The notes under the pieces are model-generated. The model had not been told where the DNA came from. It did no database searches and saw nothing but the letters and a program-made list of their open reading frames with translations. From Mycobacterium sp. (GTDB lineage: Bacteria; Actinomycetota; Actinomycetes; Mycobacteriales; Mycobacteriaceae), in the NCBI RefSeq assembly GCF_002863225.1, contig NZ_PKEK01000049.1:1-64000 (forward strand): a DNA stretch of 64,000 bases, read 5' to 3'. The translations under genes were made by a program, and so were the position numbers. Shown piece by piece: positions 8,882 to 19,601 of the stretch (positions within the stretch are counted from its first letter, which is position 1; every line of letters begins with the position of its first letter).

Positions 8882-10191
8882 CGGCGCCGCTCCAGCCGGG
8901 ACACTTCCAGCGGACTACGCCGTTTCTTCCCGCGCCTGGCCTCACGCGCCGCGCGGGCAACCTCGAGCGCACTGCGCCGCTTCCTGCCGCGCCGGGCGTC
9001 AGTCGCACCGCGCCGTTTGCTCGCGAGCTTGCGGTCCCGCGCTTCGCGCGCGACGTCCAGCGCGACGCGGGCCACCTGTCGGGCCGCTTCCGGATGACCG
9101 ACCAGCACCGCGGCAGCGGTCATCGCCGTCAACCGCGCCTCGTCGGTGAGCAGCCCGGCCACCTGTTCGGCGACGAATCCCGGCGTCAGCTCGGCGTCGG
9201 CGATCAGCATGCCGCCGCCGGCTTTGATCACCGGCAGCGCGTTGAGCCGCTGCTCGCCGTTTCCGATCGGCAGCGGCACGTATACCGCGGGCAAGCCGAC
9301 CGCGGTCACTTCGGCAACGGTCATGGCGCCGGAACGGCAGATCGCCAAGTCGGCTGCGGCGTAGGCGAGGTCCATCCGGTTGAGGTACGGCACGGCGACG
9401 TACGGCGGGTCACCGGGTTCCGGCGCACGCAGGTCGATGGTGTTTTTGGCGCCGAAGGCGTGCAGCACCGCCACCCCGGAGGCGGCCAGCTCGCCGGCCG
9501 CGGCGGCAACCGCCCGGTTGAGCGACGCCGCACCCTGCGAGCCGCCGAAGACCAACAGCACCCGGGCGTCGTCGGCGAAGCCGAAGTGCGCGCGCGCCTC
9601 CGAACGCAGCGCGCCGCGGTCCAGCGACGTGATTGCGGCGCGCACCGGCACGCCGACCACCTCGGCGTTCGGCAGACCCGGATCGGGCACCGCGGACAGG
9701 ACGCGCTGTGCGCTGCGCGCGCCGACCCGGTTGGCCAGTCCGGCACTGGCGTTGGCCTCGTGAATCACCACCGGCACCCGGCGGCCGAGGCTCACCCCGC
9801 CGCGGGCAGCCAGATAGGCGGGCAGTGACACGTAGCCGCCGAACCCGATGACCACGTCGGCGTCGACTTTGTCCAGCACCGCACGGGTCTGGCGCACCGC
9901 ACGCAGCACTCGGGCCGGCAGCCGGGCCAGGTCGCCGGTGGGCTTGCGCGGCAGCGGCACCGGGGTGATCAGCTCGAGCGTGTACCCACGTTCGGGAACC
10001 AGGCGGGTCTCCAGGCCGCGCGCAGTGCCGAGCGCGGTGATGCGAACGTCGGGATCAAGCTCGACAAGGGCGTCGGCGACGGCCATCGCGGGCTCGACGT
10101 GACCGGCTGTGCCACCGCCCGCAAGCACAACCGACAACGACGAATGCCCGGTCGGCGTGATAGCCGATGACCCCGTGACCGAGTCGCTCAC
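8878..10191 (-). CDS. murG: Lipid II synthase MurG with a basic C-terminal repeat
   Basis: This is a 437-residue GT28 glycosyltransferase that moves GlcNAc from UDP-GlcNAc onto lipid I at the inner membrane face. Visible motifs are GGGTAGH at residues 25-31, [43 protein letters not shown] and the UDP-GlcNAc pocket [12 protein letters not shown]. The protein is longer than usual. Residues about 382-437 form an Arg/Lys-rich tail in which a 19-residue unit ([12 protein letters not shown]..., [12 protein letters not shown]...) is repeated. The gene overlaps ftsW and murC by ATGA. Confidence 0.96.
   Translation of the reverse strand: MSDSVTGSSAITPTGHSSLSVVLAGGGTAGHVEPAMAVADALVELDPDVRITALGTARGLETRLVPERGYTLELITPVPLPRKPTGDLARLPARVLRAVRQTRAVLDKVDADVVIGFGGYVSLPAYLAARGGVSLGRRVPVVIHEANASAGLANRVGARSAQRVLSAVPDPGLPNAEVVGVPVRAAITSLDRGALRSEARAHFGFADDARVLLVFGGSQGAASLNRAVAAAAGELAASGVAVLHAFGAKNTIDLRAPEPGDPPYVAVPYLNRMDLAYAAADLAICRSGAMTVAEVTAVGLPAVYVPLPIGNGEQRLNALPVIKAGGGMLIADAELTPGFVAEQVAGLLTDEARLTAMTAAAVLVGHPEAARQVARVALDVAREARDRKLASKRRGATDARRGRKRRSALEVARAAREARRGKKRRSPLEVSRLERRR
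8881..8994. repeat. In-frame 57-base tandem duplication in murG
   Basis: Segments 8881-8937 and 8938-8994 encode two consecutive 19-residue units at the MurG C-terminus. The units agree best over their KRRS-LEV part: 21 of 26 bases match between CGGACTACGCCG-type and CGCACTGCGCCG-type stretches. The copies have diverged, so the duplication is not recent. Confidence 0.65.
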
Positions 10192-11714
10192 CCGTAGCGC
10201 TGACCTTCCAGTGCTCGACGGCCCGGCGCCTGACGTTGACGCTGGCCGGTGTACCGCTGTCCGCCTACATGATGCCCTGCGCGCGCAGCCCGCTTATCGA
10301 CGGCGGGTGGTCTGGGCGGCTTGCGCTTGGCGGCCCGCGGGGGCTGGCCTGGCTGCGGCTTGGCGCGCAACCGGTCGCGCAACGCCTCGACCCGGGTCGG
10401 CGAGTACGGCTCGGGCAGCGGCAGCCGCAGGATGCGGGTCATCCGGTCGTCCCGGCCGGCCCGCAGCGCGGCGACGGCCTCGGGTTCGTGCCGGGCCGCG
10501 TTGGCCATCATGCCGATCATCAAAAGTGTTGTGGCCGTCGATGTTCCACCCGCCGAGATCAAGGGCAGCTGGATACCGGTGACCGGAAGCAGACCGATGA
10601 CATAACCGACGTTGATGAACGACTGGCCGATCACCCACAAGGTGGTGGTCGCGGTCAGCAGGCGCAGGAACGGGTCGGCCGAACGGCGGGCGATACGCAT
10701 GCCGGTGTAGGCGAACAGCCCGAACAGTCCGAGCAGCCCGAGTGCGCCGACCAGGCCCAGTTCCTCGCCGATGATCGCGAAGATGAAGTCGTTGTGGGCG
10801 TTGGGCAGGTAGTTCCATTTCGCGGTGCCCTGGCCCAGACCATCGCCGAAGACACCACCGTTGGCCAGCGCGAATTTCGCCTGCCGGGCCTGATACCCGG
10901 AATCCATCGGATCCTGGCCCGGATCCAGCCACGACCGCACCCGGTCGGAACGGTAGCCCTCCGACACCGCCAATACCCCGGCCGCGACGATCGCCAGCCC
11001 GAGCGAGCTCAAGAAGATCTGTAGCGGCAACCCCACGTACCAGAGCAAACCGAGCAAGATGATGACCATCGAGACCGTCTGCCCCAGGTCGGGCTGGGCC
11101 AGAATGAGGGACAGCGCGATGATCGCGGCCGGCAACAGCGGAATCAGCATCTCGCGCAACGACGCCCGCTCCATGCGTCGCGCCGCGAGTAGGTGCGCTC
11201 CCCAGATCGCGAAGGCGATCTTGGTGAGCTCCGATGGCTGCATCGAGAATCCGGCGATGACGAACCATCCCCGGGATCCGTTGGCCTCCTTGCCGATTCC
11301 CGGAATCAGGACCAGCACCAGCATCCCGACGGTGACGGCGAAGCCGGTGAACGCCAGCTTCCGCATCAACCGGACCGGCAGCCGCAGCGCCAGATAGCAG
11401 GCGAACAGCCCGACGATGGTCCACAGCACCTGGCGGCCGAAGATTGTCCACGCCGACCCGTCGTCGTCGTAGGAACGGACACCGGAGGCCGACAGCACCA
11501 TGATCAGGCCGAGGGAGGTCAGCAGCGCCGACACCGCGATGATCAGGTGGAACGACGTCATGGGCCGGTTGAGCCAGGCCCCGAATCGGGTCCGGGGCTC
11601 CGCGGCAGTTGCGACGGTCGCCTTGGCGGGCTTGTCGTCGCCGGTCGATTCGTCATCCGCCGGCTGGTCACCCTTGGTTCCCCGGCGCACCAGCCGGGCC
11701 AGTGCGTTCTTCAC
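10188..11714 (-). CDS. ftsW: SEDS peptidoglycan glycosyltransferase FtsW
   Basis: This polytopic membrane protein of 508 residues polymerises lipid II at the septum, partnered by the class B PBP PbpB. About ten hydrophobic segments run from [20 protein letters not shown] to the last helix [17 protein letters not shown] signatures are visible: [40 protein letters not shown] and the [17 protein letters not shown] end. Both termini extend into the cytoplasm; the C-tail (about 430-508) is basic and proline-rich. The ATG is 6 bases past the murD stop, and the stop overlaps the murG start. Confidence 0.97.
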   Translation of the reverse strand: MKNALARLVRRGTKGDQPADDESTGDDKPAKATVATAAEPRTRFGAWLNRPMTSFHLIIAVSALLTSLGLIMVLSASGVRSYDDDGSAWTIFGRQVLWTIVGLFACYLALRLPVRLMRKLAFTGFAVTVGMLVLVLIPGIGKEANGSRGWFVIAGFSMQPSELTKIAFAIWGAHLLAARRMERASLREMLIPLLPAAIIALSLILAQPDLGQTVSMVIILLGLLWYVGLPLQIFLSSLGLAIVAAGVLAVSEGYRSDRVRSWLDPGQDPMDSGYQARQAKFALANGGVFGDGLGQGTAKWNYLPNAHNDFIFAIIGEELGLVGALGLLGLFGLFAYTGMRIARRSADPFLRLLTATTTLWVIGQSFINVGYVIGLLPVTGIQLPLISAGGTSTATTLLMIGMMANAARHEPEAVAALRAGRDDRMTRILRLPLPEPYSPTRVEALRDRLRAKPQPGQPPRAAKRKPPRPPAVDKRAARAGHHVGGQRYTGQRQRQAPGRRALEGQRYG

Positions 11715-11720
11715 CCGCTG

Positions 11721-13184
11721 CTACCGCTGTGCCGCGCGGACCGCGGCCGCGAACGCGTCGCCGCGATCCGCGTACCCGGTGAACTGGTCGAATGAGGCCC
11801 CGGCCGGCGCCAGCAGCACCGCGTCTCCGGGCCCGGCGAGGTCGCGAGCGGCCGCCACGGCGGCGTTCATCACACGGGTGCCGACCGCCTCGTCCGACGA
11901 CAAACTCACACGTGTCACACGAGTAGCAGGAGACTCAGCAGTCGCAGGCATATCAGCATCTTCGCTTGTGACGACCTGTACAACGGGCACATCCGGTGCG
12001 TGTCGCGATAACGCCTCGGCAACCACCGCCCGGTCTAGGCCGATCAATACCGCTCCGACCAGCCGCGACGCCGCCCGCTGGACGGTCTCGTCCACCGACG
12101 CACCCTTCAGCAGCCCGCCGGCGATCCAGACCACCCGTGGGTAGGCCAGCAGCGACGCTTCGGCCGCGTGCGGGTTGGTTGCCTTGGAGTCGTCGATGTA
12201 GCTGATCTGGTCGACGACGGCGACCAGCTCGGCGCGATGCCGGCCCACCCGGAACGCTGACAGCGCCGTGGCGATCGCCTCGCCGGGCACCCCGATGCTG
12301 CGAGCGAGCGCTGCGGCGGCCAGCGCGTCGAGCACGCCGACCGGGCCCGGCACCGGAATGGACGACACCGGCGCCAACAGCTCGTCGTCGGCGAACGCCC
12401 GGTCGACCAGCATTCCGTCGCGGACGCCCAGTTCACCGGCAGCGGGTTCGCCGAGCCGGAAGCCGACCCGAACCGGCGCGGGTGCGGCCGAGAGCAGCTC
12501 CGTGGCCCGCTGGTCGTCGAGGCCGGCCACGCCTACCCGGCCGCGCAGCACCCCGGCCTTCGCGGCGGCGTAGTCGGCGAGGGTGCCGTGCCAATCCAGA
12601 TGGTCCTCGGCGATGTTGAGCACGACCCCGGCCTCGGGTCGCAGCGACGGCGCCCAGTGCAACTGGAAGCTGGACAGTTCGACGGCGAGGACGTCGGCGG
12701 GCTCAGTCAGCTCGTCGAGCACCGGGTTGCCGATGTTGCCGCACAACCGGGCTCGCACGCCGGCGGCGACCAGCATCGCGTACAGCATCGAGGTGGTGGT
12801 GGTTTTGCCGTTGGTGCCGGTGACCGTCAGCCAGCGCCGCGGCGGGCCGTAGTGGCCGGCCTGATCGAGTCGCCAGGCCAGCTCGACATCCCCCCAGACC
12901 GGAACGCCCGCGGCCGCGGCGGCCGCCGGAATGGGCGTGCTCGGCGCGAATCCCGGGCTCACGATCACCAGCGCGTAGTCGGCGATGCGCTGGACGGCGG
13001 TCGCCGAATCGATGACCGCGGTGCCCGCCTCGGCGAGTTGCTGCCGGGTGGCCGGGTCGTCGTCGAACACCGTCGCCGCGGCGCCCAACTCGGTGAGCGC
13101 CCTCAGCGCCGCGCGGCCGGTCACCCGGCCACCCGCGACCAGCACCCGCGCCCCTGCCGACAACGGCTCGAGCGAGGGCGTCAC
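11721..13184 (-). CDS. murD: UDP-MurNAc-L-Ala--D-glutamate ligase MurD
   Basis: This 487-residue Mur ligase adds D-glutamate. The UDP-binding N-domain starts [16 protein letters not shown]. The P-loop [12 protein letters not shown], the ELSSFQLHW stretch, [11 protein letters not shown] and the C-terminal [12 protein letters not shown] with HRAELVA are all present. The GTG at 13184 is one base after the mraY stop (TGA-T-GTG) and follows GGAGGC, so it is preferred over the longer in-frame reading from 13235 inside mraY. It belongs to the continuous murE-to-ftsQ run. Confidence 0.96.
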   Translation of the reverse strand: MTPSLEPLSAGARVLVAGGRVTGRAALRALTELGAAATVFDDDPATRQQLAEAGTAVIDSATAVQRIADYALVIVSPGFAPSTPIPAAAAAAGVPVWGDVELAWRLDQAGHYGPPRRWLTVTGTNGKTTTTSMLYAMLVAAGVRARLCGNIGNPVLDELTEPADVLAVELSSFQLHWAPSLRPEAGVVLNIAEDHLDWHGTLADYAAAKAGVLRGRVGVAGLDDQRATELLSAAPAPVRVGFRLGEPAAGELGVRDGMLVDRAFADDELLAPVSSIPVPGPVGVLDALAAAALARSIGVPGEAIATALSAFRVGRHRAELVAVVDQISYIDDSKATNPHAAEASLLAYPRVVWIAGGLLKGASVDETVQRAASRLVGAVLIGLDRAVVAEALSRHAPDVPVVQVVTSEDADMPATAESPATRVTRVSLSSDEAVGTRVMNAAVAAARDLAGPGDAVLLAPAGASFDQFTGYADRGDAFAAAVRAAQR

Positions 13185-13185
13185 A

Positions 13186-14268
13186 TCAGCCTCCGCCGGT
13201 CGCCGCGAGCCACTCGCTGTAGAACAGCGCGACACCCAGTCCGCAGCTGATCGCGGTGAGCAGCCAGAACCGGATGATCACCGTCGTCTCGGCCCAGCCG
13301 GCCAGTTCGAAGTGGTGATGGAATGGCGCCATCCGGAACACCCGTCGCCCGGTGGTCCGGAAGGCCAGGATCTGCAGCACCACCGAGACGATCTCGGCGA
13401 CGAACAGCGAGCCGAGCACCACCGCGAGGATCTCGGTACGGCTGGTGACCGAGATGCCGGCGATGATGCCGCCCAGCGCGAGCGATCCGGTGTCGCCCAT
13501 GAAGATCTTGGCCGGTGCGGCGTTCCACCACAGGAATCCGATGCAGGCACCGGCGGTGGCGGCGGCGATGATCGCCAGATCCAGCGGATCGCGAACGTTG
13601 TAGCAGCCCAGGCCGGGGGCCGTCGCGCAGGCGTTGCGGTACTGCCAGAACGTGATCAGCACGTAGGCCGCGGTCACCATCGCCATCGAACCGGCGGCCA
13701 GGCCGTCCAGTCCGTCGGTGAAGTTGACCGCGTTCGACCAGGCGCTGACGACGAGCACGCAGAACAACACGAACAGCGCGGGCGCCAGTGCGACAGTGGC
13801 GATCTCACGCACGTAGGACAGATCCGAGCTGCCCGGTGTCAAGCCAGCGTCGCTACGGAATTGCAGCACCAGCACCCCGAACAGCACGGCGGCGATGATC
13901 TGACCGGCGGTCTTCGCGGTCTTGTTCAGACCCAGGTTGCGCGACCGCCGGATCCCGATCAGGTCGTCGACGAATCCGACCGCACCCAGTGTGGTGGCCA
14001 GGAACAGCACCAGCAGACCTGAGGCTGACGGGCCGTTTCCGTTGAACGCCAGGCCGGCGAGATGGGTGCCGAGGTAGCCCGCCCAGATGCCGGCCACGAT
14101 CGCCACCCCACCCATCGAGGGTGTGCCGCGCTTGGTCTTGTGGCTCGGCGGCCCGTCCTCGCGCACTTCGTGGCCGAAGCCCTGGCGGTTGAACAGCCGG
14201 ATCAACATCGGGGTCAGCAGGATCGACACCGTCAGCGAGATCGCGACGGCGAGCAGAATGTCGATCAT
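13186..14268 (-). CDS. mraY: Phospho-MurNAc-pentapeptide transferase MraY (MurX)
   Basis: This 360-residue membrane enzyme transfers phospho-MurNAc-pentapeptide to decaprenyl phosphate, giving lipid I. Conserved loops visible are [16 protein letters not shown], the catalytic [34 protein letters not shown] and [17 protein letters not shown], followed by [13 protein letters not shown]. About ten membrane segments lie between. The start overlaps the murF stop as ATGA. This is the target of tunicamycin-like and capuramycin antibiotics in mycobacteria. Confidence 0.97.
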   Translation of the reverse strand: MIDILLAVAISLTVSILLTPMLIRLFNRQGFGHEVREDGPPSHKTKRGTPSMGGVAIVAGIWAGYLGTHLAGLAFNGNGPSASGLLVLFLATTLGAVGFVDDLIGIRRSRNLGLNKTAKTAGQIIAAVLFGVLVLQFRSDAGLTPGSSDLSYVREIATVALAPALFVLFCVLVVSAWSNAVNFTDGLDGLAAGSMAMVTAAYVLITFWQYRNACATAPGLGCYNVRDPLDLAIIAAATAGACIGFLWWNAAPAKIFMGDTGSLALGGIIAGISVTSRTEILAVVLGSLFVAEIVSVVLQILAFRTTGRRVFRMAPFHHHFELAGWAETTVIIRFWLLTAISCGLGVALFYSEWLAATGGG

Positions 14269-15785
14269 CGGGTATCGCCCTGGCCGTCGGTGGTCAGAGC
14301 GTCGGCCAGTGCTCCCAGTCCTGCGGCGTTGGAGGCTTTGACCAGCACCACGTCGCCGGGCCGCAGTTCGGCCCGCAGGACGGCCAGGGCGGCGTCGGCG
14401 TCGGCGACCAGCGCAGCCTCGGGGTTTTCTGTACCCCGTGCCCCTTCCATGACGGCGCCCTGGTGCATGGCGCTCATAGACCTCCCCGTTCCGACGACAA
14501 TGAGTCGAGAGACATCTAATCGCACCGCCAGCCGGCCGATGCGGTCGTGCTCGGATATCGCGTCGTCGCCCAGTTCGCCCATCTCGCCCAGCACCGCCCA
14601 GCTACGACGTCTACCGGCCGGGGCGCCGCCCGCGTCGGAGGCCGAAATCCAGGCCAGCGCCTGCAGCCCGGCGCGCATCGAATCCGGGTTGGCGTTGTAG
14701 GCGTCGTCGATCACCGTCACCCCGTCGGCGCGCGTGCTGACCCGCATCCGGTGCCCCGACACCGGACCGGCGCCGGCCAGCGCCTCGGCGATCTGCGCGG
14801 TGGTGGCGCCGCATTCCAGCGCGACCGCCGCCGCGCACAGCGCGTTGCTGACGTGGTGATCGCCGTGGACGGCCAGCCGGATGTCGACCGCGGTGTCGCC
14901 GGCGTGCAGAGTGAACTGGGGCCTGGCCAGCTCGTCGAGTGCGACCGGTCCCGCCCACACGTCGGTCTCCCGGCTTCGGCTGACTCGCACCACCCGGGCC
15001 GCGGTCACGTCGGCCATCGCTGCCACCGCGGGGTCGTCGTCGTTGAGCACGACGATGCCGCCTGCCAAAACAGATTGTGGCAGTTCGCTTTTCGTCCGGG
15101 CAATGACTTCGCGCGAGCCGAACTCGCCGAGGTGGGCGGTGCCGACGTTGAGCACCACTCCGATGGTGGGCGGTGCGATGGCGGCCAGCGCGGCGATGTT
15201 GCCGGGGTGTCGCGCCGACAGCTCCAAGATCAGGTAGTCGGTGCTCGGGGTGGCGCGCAACACCGTCCATGGGTGGCCGAGCTCGTTGTTGAACGACCCG
15301 GGCGGCGCGATCACCTCGCCGAGCGGCGCGAGCACCGCGGCCAGCAGGTCCTTGGTCGACGTCTTGCCCGACGAACCGGTGATGCCGACGATCGTCAGTC
15401 CCCCGGCCACCAGTTCGGCGGCCACCGCGGCGGCCAGCGCGGCCAGCGCCGCCAGCACCGCCGCGCCCGAGCCGTCGGTGTCGTGCTCGAGTACACCGGC
15501 ACCGGTGTCGGCGAGGTGTGCGCCCGGGGCGACCACGATCGCCGGGACGCCGACCGGCCGAGCGGCCAGCACCGCGACGGCGCCGGCGGCCACCGCGGCG
15601 GCGGCGTGCTTGTGCCCGTCGACGCGGGCACCCGGCAACGCCAGGAACAGTCCGCCGGAAGTGACTCTGCGCGAATCGAATTCGACAGTCCCGGTGACGT
15701 GCAGGCGGGCCGCGTCCTCGGCGGAGATGTCGGCGAGTTCGCCGCCGACGATGTCGGCGATATGCGCCACGGTCAGGTCGATCAT
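14265..15785 (-). CDS. murF: UDP-MurNAc-tripeptide--D-Ala-D-Ala ligase MurF
   Basis: This 506-residue Mur ligase completes the cytoplasmic pentapeptide by adding D-Ala-D-Ala. The N-domain contains [17 protein letters not shown]. The P-loop is [13 protein letters not shown], followed by [12 protein letters not shown] and [11 protein letters not shown]. The C-domain has [16 protein letters not shown], a MurF hallmark, and [15 protein letters not shown]. Ala-rich insertions make it a little long. ATG at 15785 lies 46 bases after the murE stop, and the 3' end overlaps mraY. Confidence 0.97.
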   Translation of the reverse strand: MIDLTVAHIADIVGGELADISAEDAARLHVTGTVEFDSRRVTSGGLFLALPGARVDGHKHAAAAVAAGAVAVLAARPVGVPAIVVAPGAHLADTGAGVLEHDTDGSGAAVLAALAALAAAVAAELVAGGLTIVGITGSSGKTSTKDLLAAVLAPLGEVIAPPGSFNNELGHPWTVLRATPSTDYLILELSARHPGNIAALAAIAPPTIGVVLNVGTAHLGEFGSREVIARTKSELPQSVLAGGIVVLNDDDPAVAAMADVTAARVVRVSRSRETDVWAGPVALDELARPQFTLHAGDTAVDIRLAVHGDHHVSNALCAAAVALECGATTAQIAEALAGAGPVSGHRMRVSTRADGVTVIDDAYNANPDSMRAGLQALAWISASDAGGAPAGRRRSWAVLGEMGELGDDAISEHDRIGRLAVRLDVSRLIVVGTGRSMSAMHQGAVMEGARGTENPEAALVADADAALAVLRAELRPGDVVLVKASNAAGLGALADALTTDGQGDTR

Positions 15786-15831
15786 CGGCGCCGCTCCTCC
15801 TCATCGCTACGCTCTGCATCGTCGCCGGCGG

Positions 15832-17340
15832 TCATCGGCGGGCTTCCAGCGCTGCCGCCAGCTCGACCCGGTCGTCGAATGGCTGCGTCTGACCGTTGCG
15901 GGTCTGACCGGTCTCGTGGCCCTTGCCGGCGATCAACACCACATCGCCCGCCGTAGCCCAGGCCACAGCATGAGCGATCGCGGCACGCCGGTCACCGATC
16001 TCGATCAGTTCGGACCCGGCTTCGGCTGCGCCGGAGACGATTTCACGGCGAATCGCCACCGGATCCTCGCTGCGCGGGTTGTCGTCGGTCACCACCACCA
16101 GGTCGGCCAACTCCGACGCGACGCGGCCCATCTCGGCGCGCTTACCCGGGTCGCGGTCGCCGCCGGCACCGAAGACGACGGCCAGCCGAGCCCCCGGGCG
16201 GCGCAGCGTGCGCAGCACCTCGTGCAGCGCACCGGGCTTGTGGGCGTAGTCGACCAGTGCGAGGAAGTCCTGGCCGCGGTCGATCCGTTCGAGCCGCCCG
16301 GGGACCTGGGTGTTCCGCAAACCCGGCGCCGCCTGCTGCGGGGACACCCCGACGGCGTCGAGAACCGCCAGTGCGACAAGACAATTGGCCACGTTGTAAT
16401 CGCCGGGCAGAGCGATTCCGAGGCGGTGGCGCACGCCGGCCGGATCGATCGCGGTGAATTCCTGCGATCCGGCGTGCGCGGTGACCGCCTCGGCGCGCCA
16501 CTCGGCGGGCCGACCCTTGGTGCTGACGGTCACCACAGATCCGGCGCGATGAGCCATCGCCCGGCCGGCCTCGTCGTCGACGCACACCACGGCGCGCCGG
16601 GCGTGCAGGGGCGACGCCGGATCGAACAGCCGCGCCTTGGCCTCGAAGTACTCCTCCATCGACCGGTGGAAGTCGAGGTGGTCGCGGGACAGATTGGTGA
16701 ATGCGCCGACCGCGAAGCCGATTCCGTCCACCCGCCCCAGGGTCAGGGCGTGGCTGGACACCTCCATCACCACCGTGTCGACGCCGCGCTCGGCCATCGC
16801 CGCCAGGAGCGCTTGCAGCGCGGGCGCTTCCGGCGTGGTCAGGGCGCTGGGAATGTCTTCTCCGTTGATCCGCAGGCCGACGGTGCCGATCAGGCCCACC
16901 GAACGGCCGGCCGACCGCAGCCCGGCTTCGATCAGGTAGGTCGTGGTGGTCTTGCCCGACGTCCCGGTGACCCCCACCACGGCGATCCGCTCCGACGGAT
17001 GCCCGTAGACAGTCGCGGCGATCTCGCCGAGAACACTGCGCGGCTCGGGGTGCACCAGCACGGCCACCGCTCCGGCGGCACGGTCCAGCTGCGCCAACCC
17101 GTCCGCATCGGTGATCACCGCGACCGCTCCGCGCTCGACCGCCTCCGGGAAGAAGCGGGCGCCGTGGGTCGCCGCCCCCGGTAGCGCGGCGAACAGGTCA
17201 CCCGGCTCGACATCCTGTGCCCGCAGCGTGACGCCGGTGATCTGCAGCTCAGATCCGGTACTCCCGCCGCCGGGAACCGCCCCCACCTGCGCGGTCAAGT
17301 CCGACAGTGGCACGCCGGTGACGGACGAAGGACGCAGCAC
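15832..17340 (-). CDS. murE: UDP-MurNAc-tripeptide synthetase MurE (meso-DAP type)
   Basis: This 502-residue ligase adds meso-diaminopimelate to UDP-MurNAc-L-Ala-D-Glu. The P-loop is [11 protein letters not shown], with [18 protein letters not shown] and LSRDHLDFH following. The DNPRSEDP motif indicates diaminopimelate rather than lysine specificity, as expected for mycobacterial wall. GTG at 17340 is chosen because GGAGGT stands six bases upstream. A second GTG at 17355 overlaps that site. It starts the murE-murF-mraY run and is divergent from the FAD reductase gene. Confidence 0.97.
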   Translation of the reverse strand: MLRPSSVTGVPLSDLTAQVGAVPGGGSTGSELQITGVTLRAQDVEPGDLFAALPGAATHGARFFPEAVERGAVAVITDADGLAQLDRAAGAVAVLVHPEPRSVLGEIAATVYGHPSERIAVVGVTGTSGKTTTTYLIEAGLRSAGRSVGLIGTVGLRINGEDIPSALTTPEAPALQALLAAMAERGVDTVVMEVSSHALTLGRVDGIGFAVGAFTNLSRDHLDFHRSMEEYFEAKARLFDPASPLHARRAVVCVDDEAGRAMAHRAGSVVTVSTKGRPAEWRAEAVTAHAGSQEFTAIDPAGVRHRLGIALPGDYNVANCLVALAVLDAVGVSPQQAAPGLRNTQVPGRLERIDRGQDFLALVDYAHKPGALHEVLRTLRRPGARLAVVFGAGGDRDPGKRAEMGRVASELADLVVVTDDNPRSEDPVAIRREIVSGAAEAGSELIEIGDRRAAIAHAVAWATAGDVVLIAGKGHETGQTRNGQTQPFDDRVELAAALEARR

Positions 17341-17346
17341 GTCACT

Positions 17347-17352
17347 ACCTCC
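17347..17352 (-). promoter_or_regulatory. Ribosome binding site of murE
   Basis: GGAGGT is separated by six bases from GTG at 17340. This perfect Shine-Dalgarno match decides between the two in-frame GTG codons. Confidence 0.6.
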
Positions 17353-17469
17353 CACGCTGCCGAAACGGACGTTTGATCGGCCATGACACTACCCAGCCGG
17401 CCGCCGCCGACCGTCGATGGAACCGTGCGCGTCGCGTAGGGCCGGTGCCACAGGGGTAGCCCACAAGGC

Positions 17470-18621
17470 ATGGATTCCTCAGGACTGATCGTGGTGGGCA
17501 GTGGTCCGGCGGGTGTGAGCGCGGCGGAGGCTTTCCGCGAACACAATTCGCACGACCCGGTTCGCATCCTGACCGACGACCCCGATCTTCCCTACGAGCG
17601 GCCGCCGCTGAGCAAGGAATTCCTGCGCGGCGAGGCCGAGCGATCCGACGCCGAGCTGCACCCCGCGCAGTGGTTCCGGGACAAGAACATCGAGTTGATC
17701 TCGACGACCGGTGTCGACGAGATCGATCGAACTCAGCGGTTCGTGGCGGCGGCGGGCGAGCGTTATCCGTACCAGTCGCTGGTGCTGGCCTGCGGCGCCA
17801 AACCCAGGCCGTTTCCGGTGCCGGGCGGCGAGAAGGCGCTGCAACTGCGATCGCTGGCAGACGCGACGACGTTGCGCGGCGCGGCGGCACGGGCGGATTC
17901 CGCCGTGGTGATCGGCGCCGGTTTCATCGGCTGCGAGGCGGCGGCCTCGCTCGCCCTGCGCGGCGTGACGACCACGCTGGTGGCCCCCGATCCGATTCCG
18001 CAGGCCAAGCGACTCGGCGACGACGCGGGATCGCGGATAGTCCGCTTTCTCAACGACGCCGGTGTGCGTTTCGTCGGCTCGACGGCGGTCAGCTCGCTGA
18101 GCGATGGAGCCGTCCACCTCGAGGACGGCGGTGTGATCGATTGCGAGCTGATCCTCGCCGCCACCGGGGTCGCCCCGCAGTCGACGTTGGCTTCCGACGC
18201 CGGCATCACGGTCAGCGACGGCCGCATCGTGGTCGACGCGGGCTTGCGAACTTCGGCCGAAAACATCTATGCCGCAGGTGATGTCGCGTACGCGCACAAT
18301 CTGACCGCCGGCCGGCCGATTGCGGTGGAACACTGGCAGGACGCCATGGACCAAGGTGCGATTGCCGGGGCCGCGGCGACCGGCCAAGCCGGCCAATGGG
18401 ATTCGGTGCCCGGCTTCTGGACGACGATCGGCGAGGAGACATTGAAGTACCACGCCTGGGGTGACGGGTTCGACCGAGCCCACTTCGCCGGACACGACGG
18501 CGGTTTCACGGTGTGGTACGAGAAGGACGGCGCGGCCGTCGGTGTGCTCACCCACAACGCCGACGACGATTACGACCGCGGTGAAGAACTGATCCAGCGG
18601 CACAGGCCGATCCCGCGGTGA
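17470..18621 (+). CDS. FAD/NAD(P)H oxidoreductase (ferredoxin reductase-like)
   Basis: This 383-residue protein has two dinucleotide folds: FAD-binding IVVGSGPAGVSAAEAF at about residues 7-22 and NAD(P)-binding VVIGAGFIGCEAAASLALRG near residue 145. Between them are the PYERPPLSKEFL motif and the later IYAAGDVAYAHN FAD loop, all typical of rubredoxin/ferredoxin reductases of dioxygenase and P450 electron chains. No ferredoxin or oxygenase gene is adjacent, so the partner is unknown. It is the only plus-strand gene inside the dcw cluster, 129 bases divergent from murE, and is probably an accessory insertion. Confidence 0.88.
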   Translation: MDSSGLIVVGSGPAGVSAAEAFREHNSHDPVRILTDDPDLPYERPPLSKEFLRGEAERSDAELHPAQWFRDKNIELISTTGVDEIDRTQRFVAAAGERYPYQSLVLACGAKPRPFPVPGGEKALQLRSLADATTLRGAAARADSAVVIGAGFIGCEAAASLALRGVTTTLVAPDPIPQAKRLGDDAGSRIVRFLNDAGVRFVGSTAVSSLSDGAVHLEDGGVIDCELILAATGVAPQSTLASDAGITVSDGRIVVDAGLRTSAENIYAAGDVAYAHNLTAGRPIAVEHWQDAMDQGAIAGAAATGQAGQWDSVPGFWTTIGEETLKYHAWGDGFDRAHFAGHDGGFTVWYEKDGAAVGVLTHNADDDYDRGEELIQRHRPIPR

Positions 18622-18656
18622 GGCAGTAGCGGATCGCGGGTGAGTCCCCGGGCGTT

Positions 18657-19601
18657 TCAGCCGTCGGCGCGGCGGCCGGCCGTGAGCGCCCCGAGGGCGG
18701 CCAGGTCGCGTTCGGCGTGGCTCTGCCGGATGTATACGGTCAGATCGGCGACCGCTCGTGCGTGCCGGTCATCGGTGCACAGCGGTCCGGGGCCCAGCGC
18801 CCGGTCGGTACGGGCGAGCACCTCGTCGACCGCACTCTCGACGATCGCGCGGACCCTTCTGGCCGTCAATTCGGCTGCGCCGGAATGGTTTTCGGGGTCG
18901 TGGTCGACACGTTCGGCGGCGACGGTGAGCGCCGAATCCGCCGCGGTGAGTGCTGCGTCGACCGCGCCCAGGTGAGCGAGATGGTGGGCGTCGGCCGAGC
19001 CGGCGGCGGCTCGCCGGTAGAGCGGCTCGGCGACCGCGCGGGCCCCGCCCAGCCAGCAGGCCGCGACACCGATCGCGCCGAACCAGAAGCCGGGCCGGCT
19101 CAGGTAGTCGCCCGGGCGCCCCACCGGGATCGCCGGCACGTCGGCGAATACCACTGTCCGGGTATCACTTCCGGCCATACCGGCATTGCGCCACCTCGAC
19201 TCACCCGGTCGCACCGAGTCGTGCCGCAAGTCCACCGCGAACAAGCCCCGCGACCCGTCGGTCAGCAGGGCGGTGACCAGTGCGTGCGTGCACAACCCGG
19301 CGCCCGAACACCACGCCTTGGTGCCGTCGAGAACGGTCACGTCTCCCGCGCTGCGGGCGCGCACGACGGCGTTCGGCGCCTCGGCGGCCCACACCCCCCA
19401 GAATCCGTCGTCGGCTCGGCCGCCGAGTTCGGCCAGGATCGCGACGGCATCGGTGTGAGCCTCGGCCAACCGCCCGGCGACCACGTCGATTTCGGCCAAT
19501 TCGGCAAGCCGGCGCCACCGCTGCGCGGTATCACCGGAGCCGGGCAACGGCAGCGCCAGCCGGCCGGCCGCCTGCCAACCGAGTACCAGGTCGGCCGTCA
19601 T
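18657..19601 (-). CDS. Acyl-CoA dehydrogenase-like protein (short)
   Basis: The protein has 314 residues, shorter than the roughly 380 of classical acyl-CoA dehydrogenases. The middle beta domain is recognisable (VLDGTKAWCSGAGLCTHALVTALL and WRNAGMAGSDTRTVVFADVPA), as is the C-terminal helical domain ending IRQSHAERDLAALGAL. The N-terminal helical domain is reduced, and the usual catalytic glutamate cannot be placed with confidence. The ATG at 19601 overlaps the stop of the glycosyltransferase gene (ATGA), so the two are translated together. A lipid or sugar-lipid modifying role is an inference from that coupling. Confidence 0.82.
   Translation of the reverse strand: MTADLVLGWQAAGRLALPLPGSGDTAQRWRRLAELAEIDVVAGRLAEAHTDAVAILAELGGRADDGFWGVWAAEAPNAVVRARSAGDVTVLDGTKAWCSGAGLCTHALVTALLTDGSRGLFAVDLRHDSVRPGESRWRNAGMAGSDTRTVVFADVPAIPVGRPGDYLSRPGFWFGAIGVAACWLGGARAVAEPLYRRAAAGSADAHHLAHLGAVDAALTAADSALTVAAERVDHDPENHSGAAELTARRVRAIVESAVDEVLARTDRALGPGPLCTDDRHARAVADLTVYIRQSHAERDLAALGALTAGRRADG

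Noticed and set aside
15780..15845. Repeated TCATCGGCG around the murE/murF junction, considered as another gene-end duplication
   Set aside because: Only nine bases match, within codons needed by both genes; chance similarity is likely.
14547..15956. Plus-strand 469-codon frame over murF
   Set aside because: It is antisense shadow with biased composition; murF on the other strand has all ligase motifs.
15241..17184. Plus-strand open frame of 647 codons across murF and murE
   Set aside because: It is the antisense shadow of two certain Mur ligase genes; the translation is Arg/His/Gln-rich with no motif, as expected in high-GC DNA.
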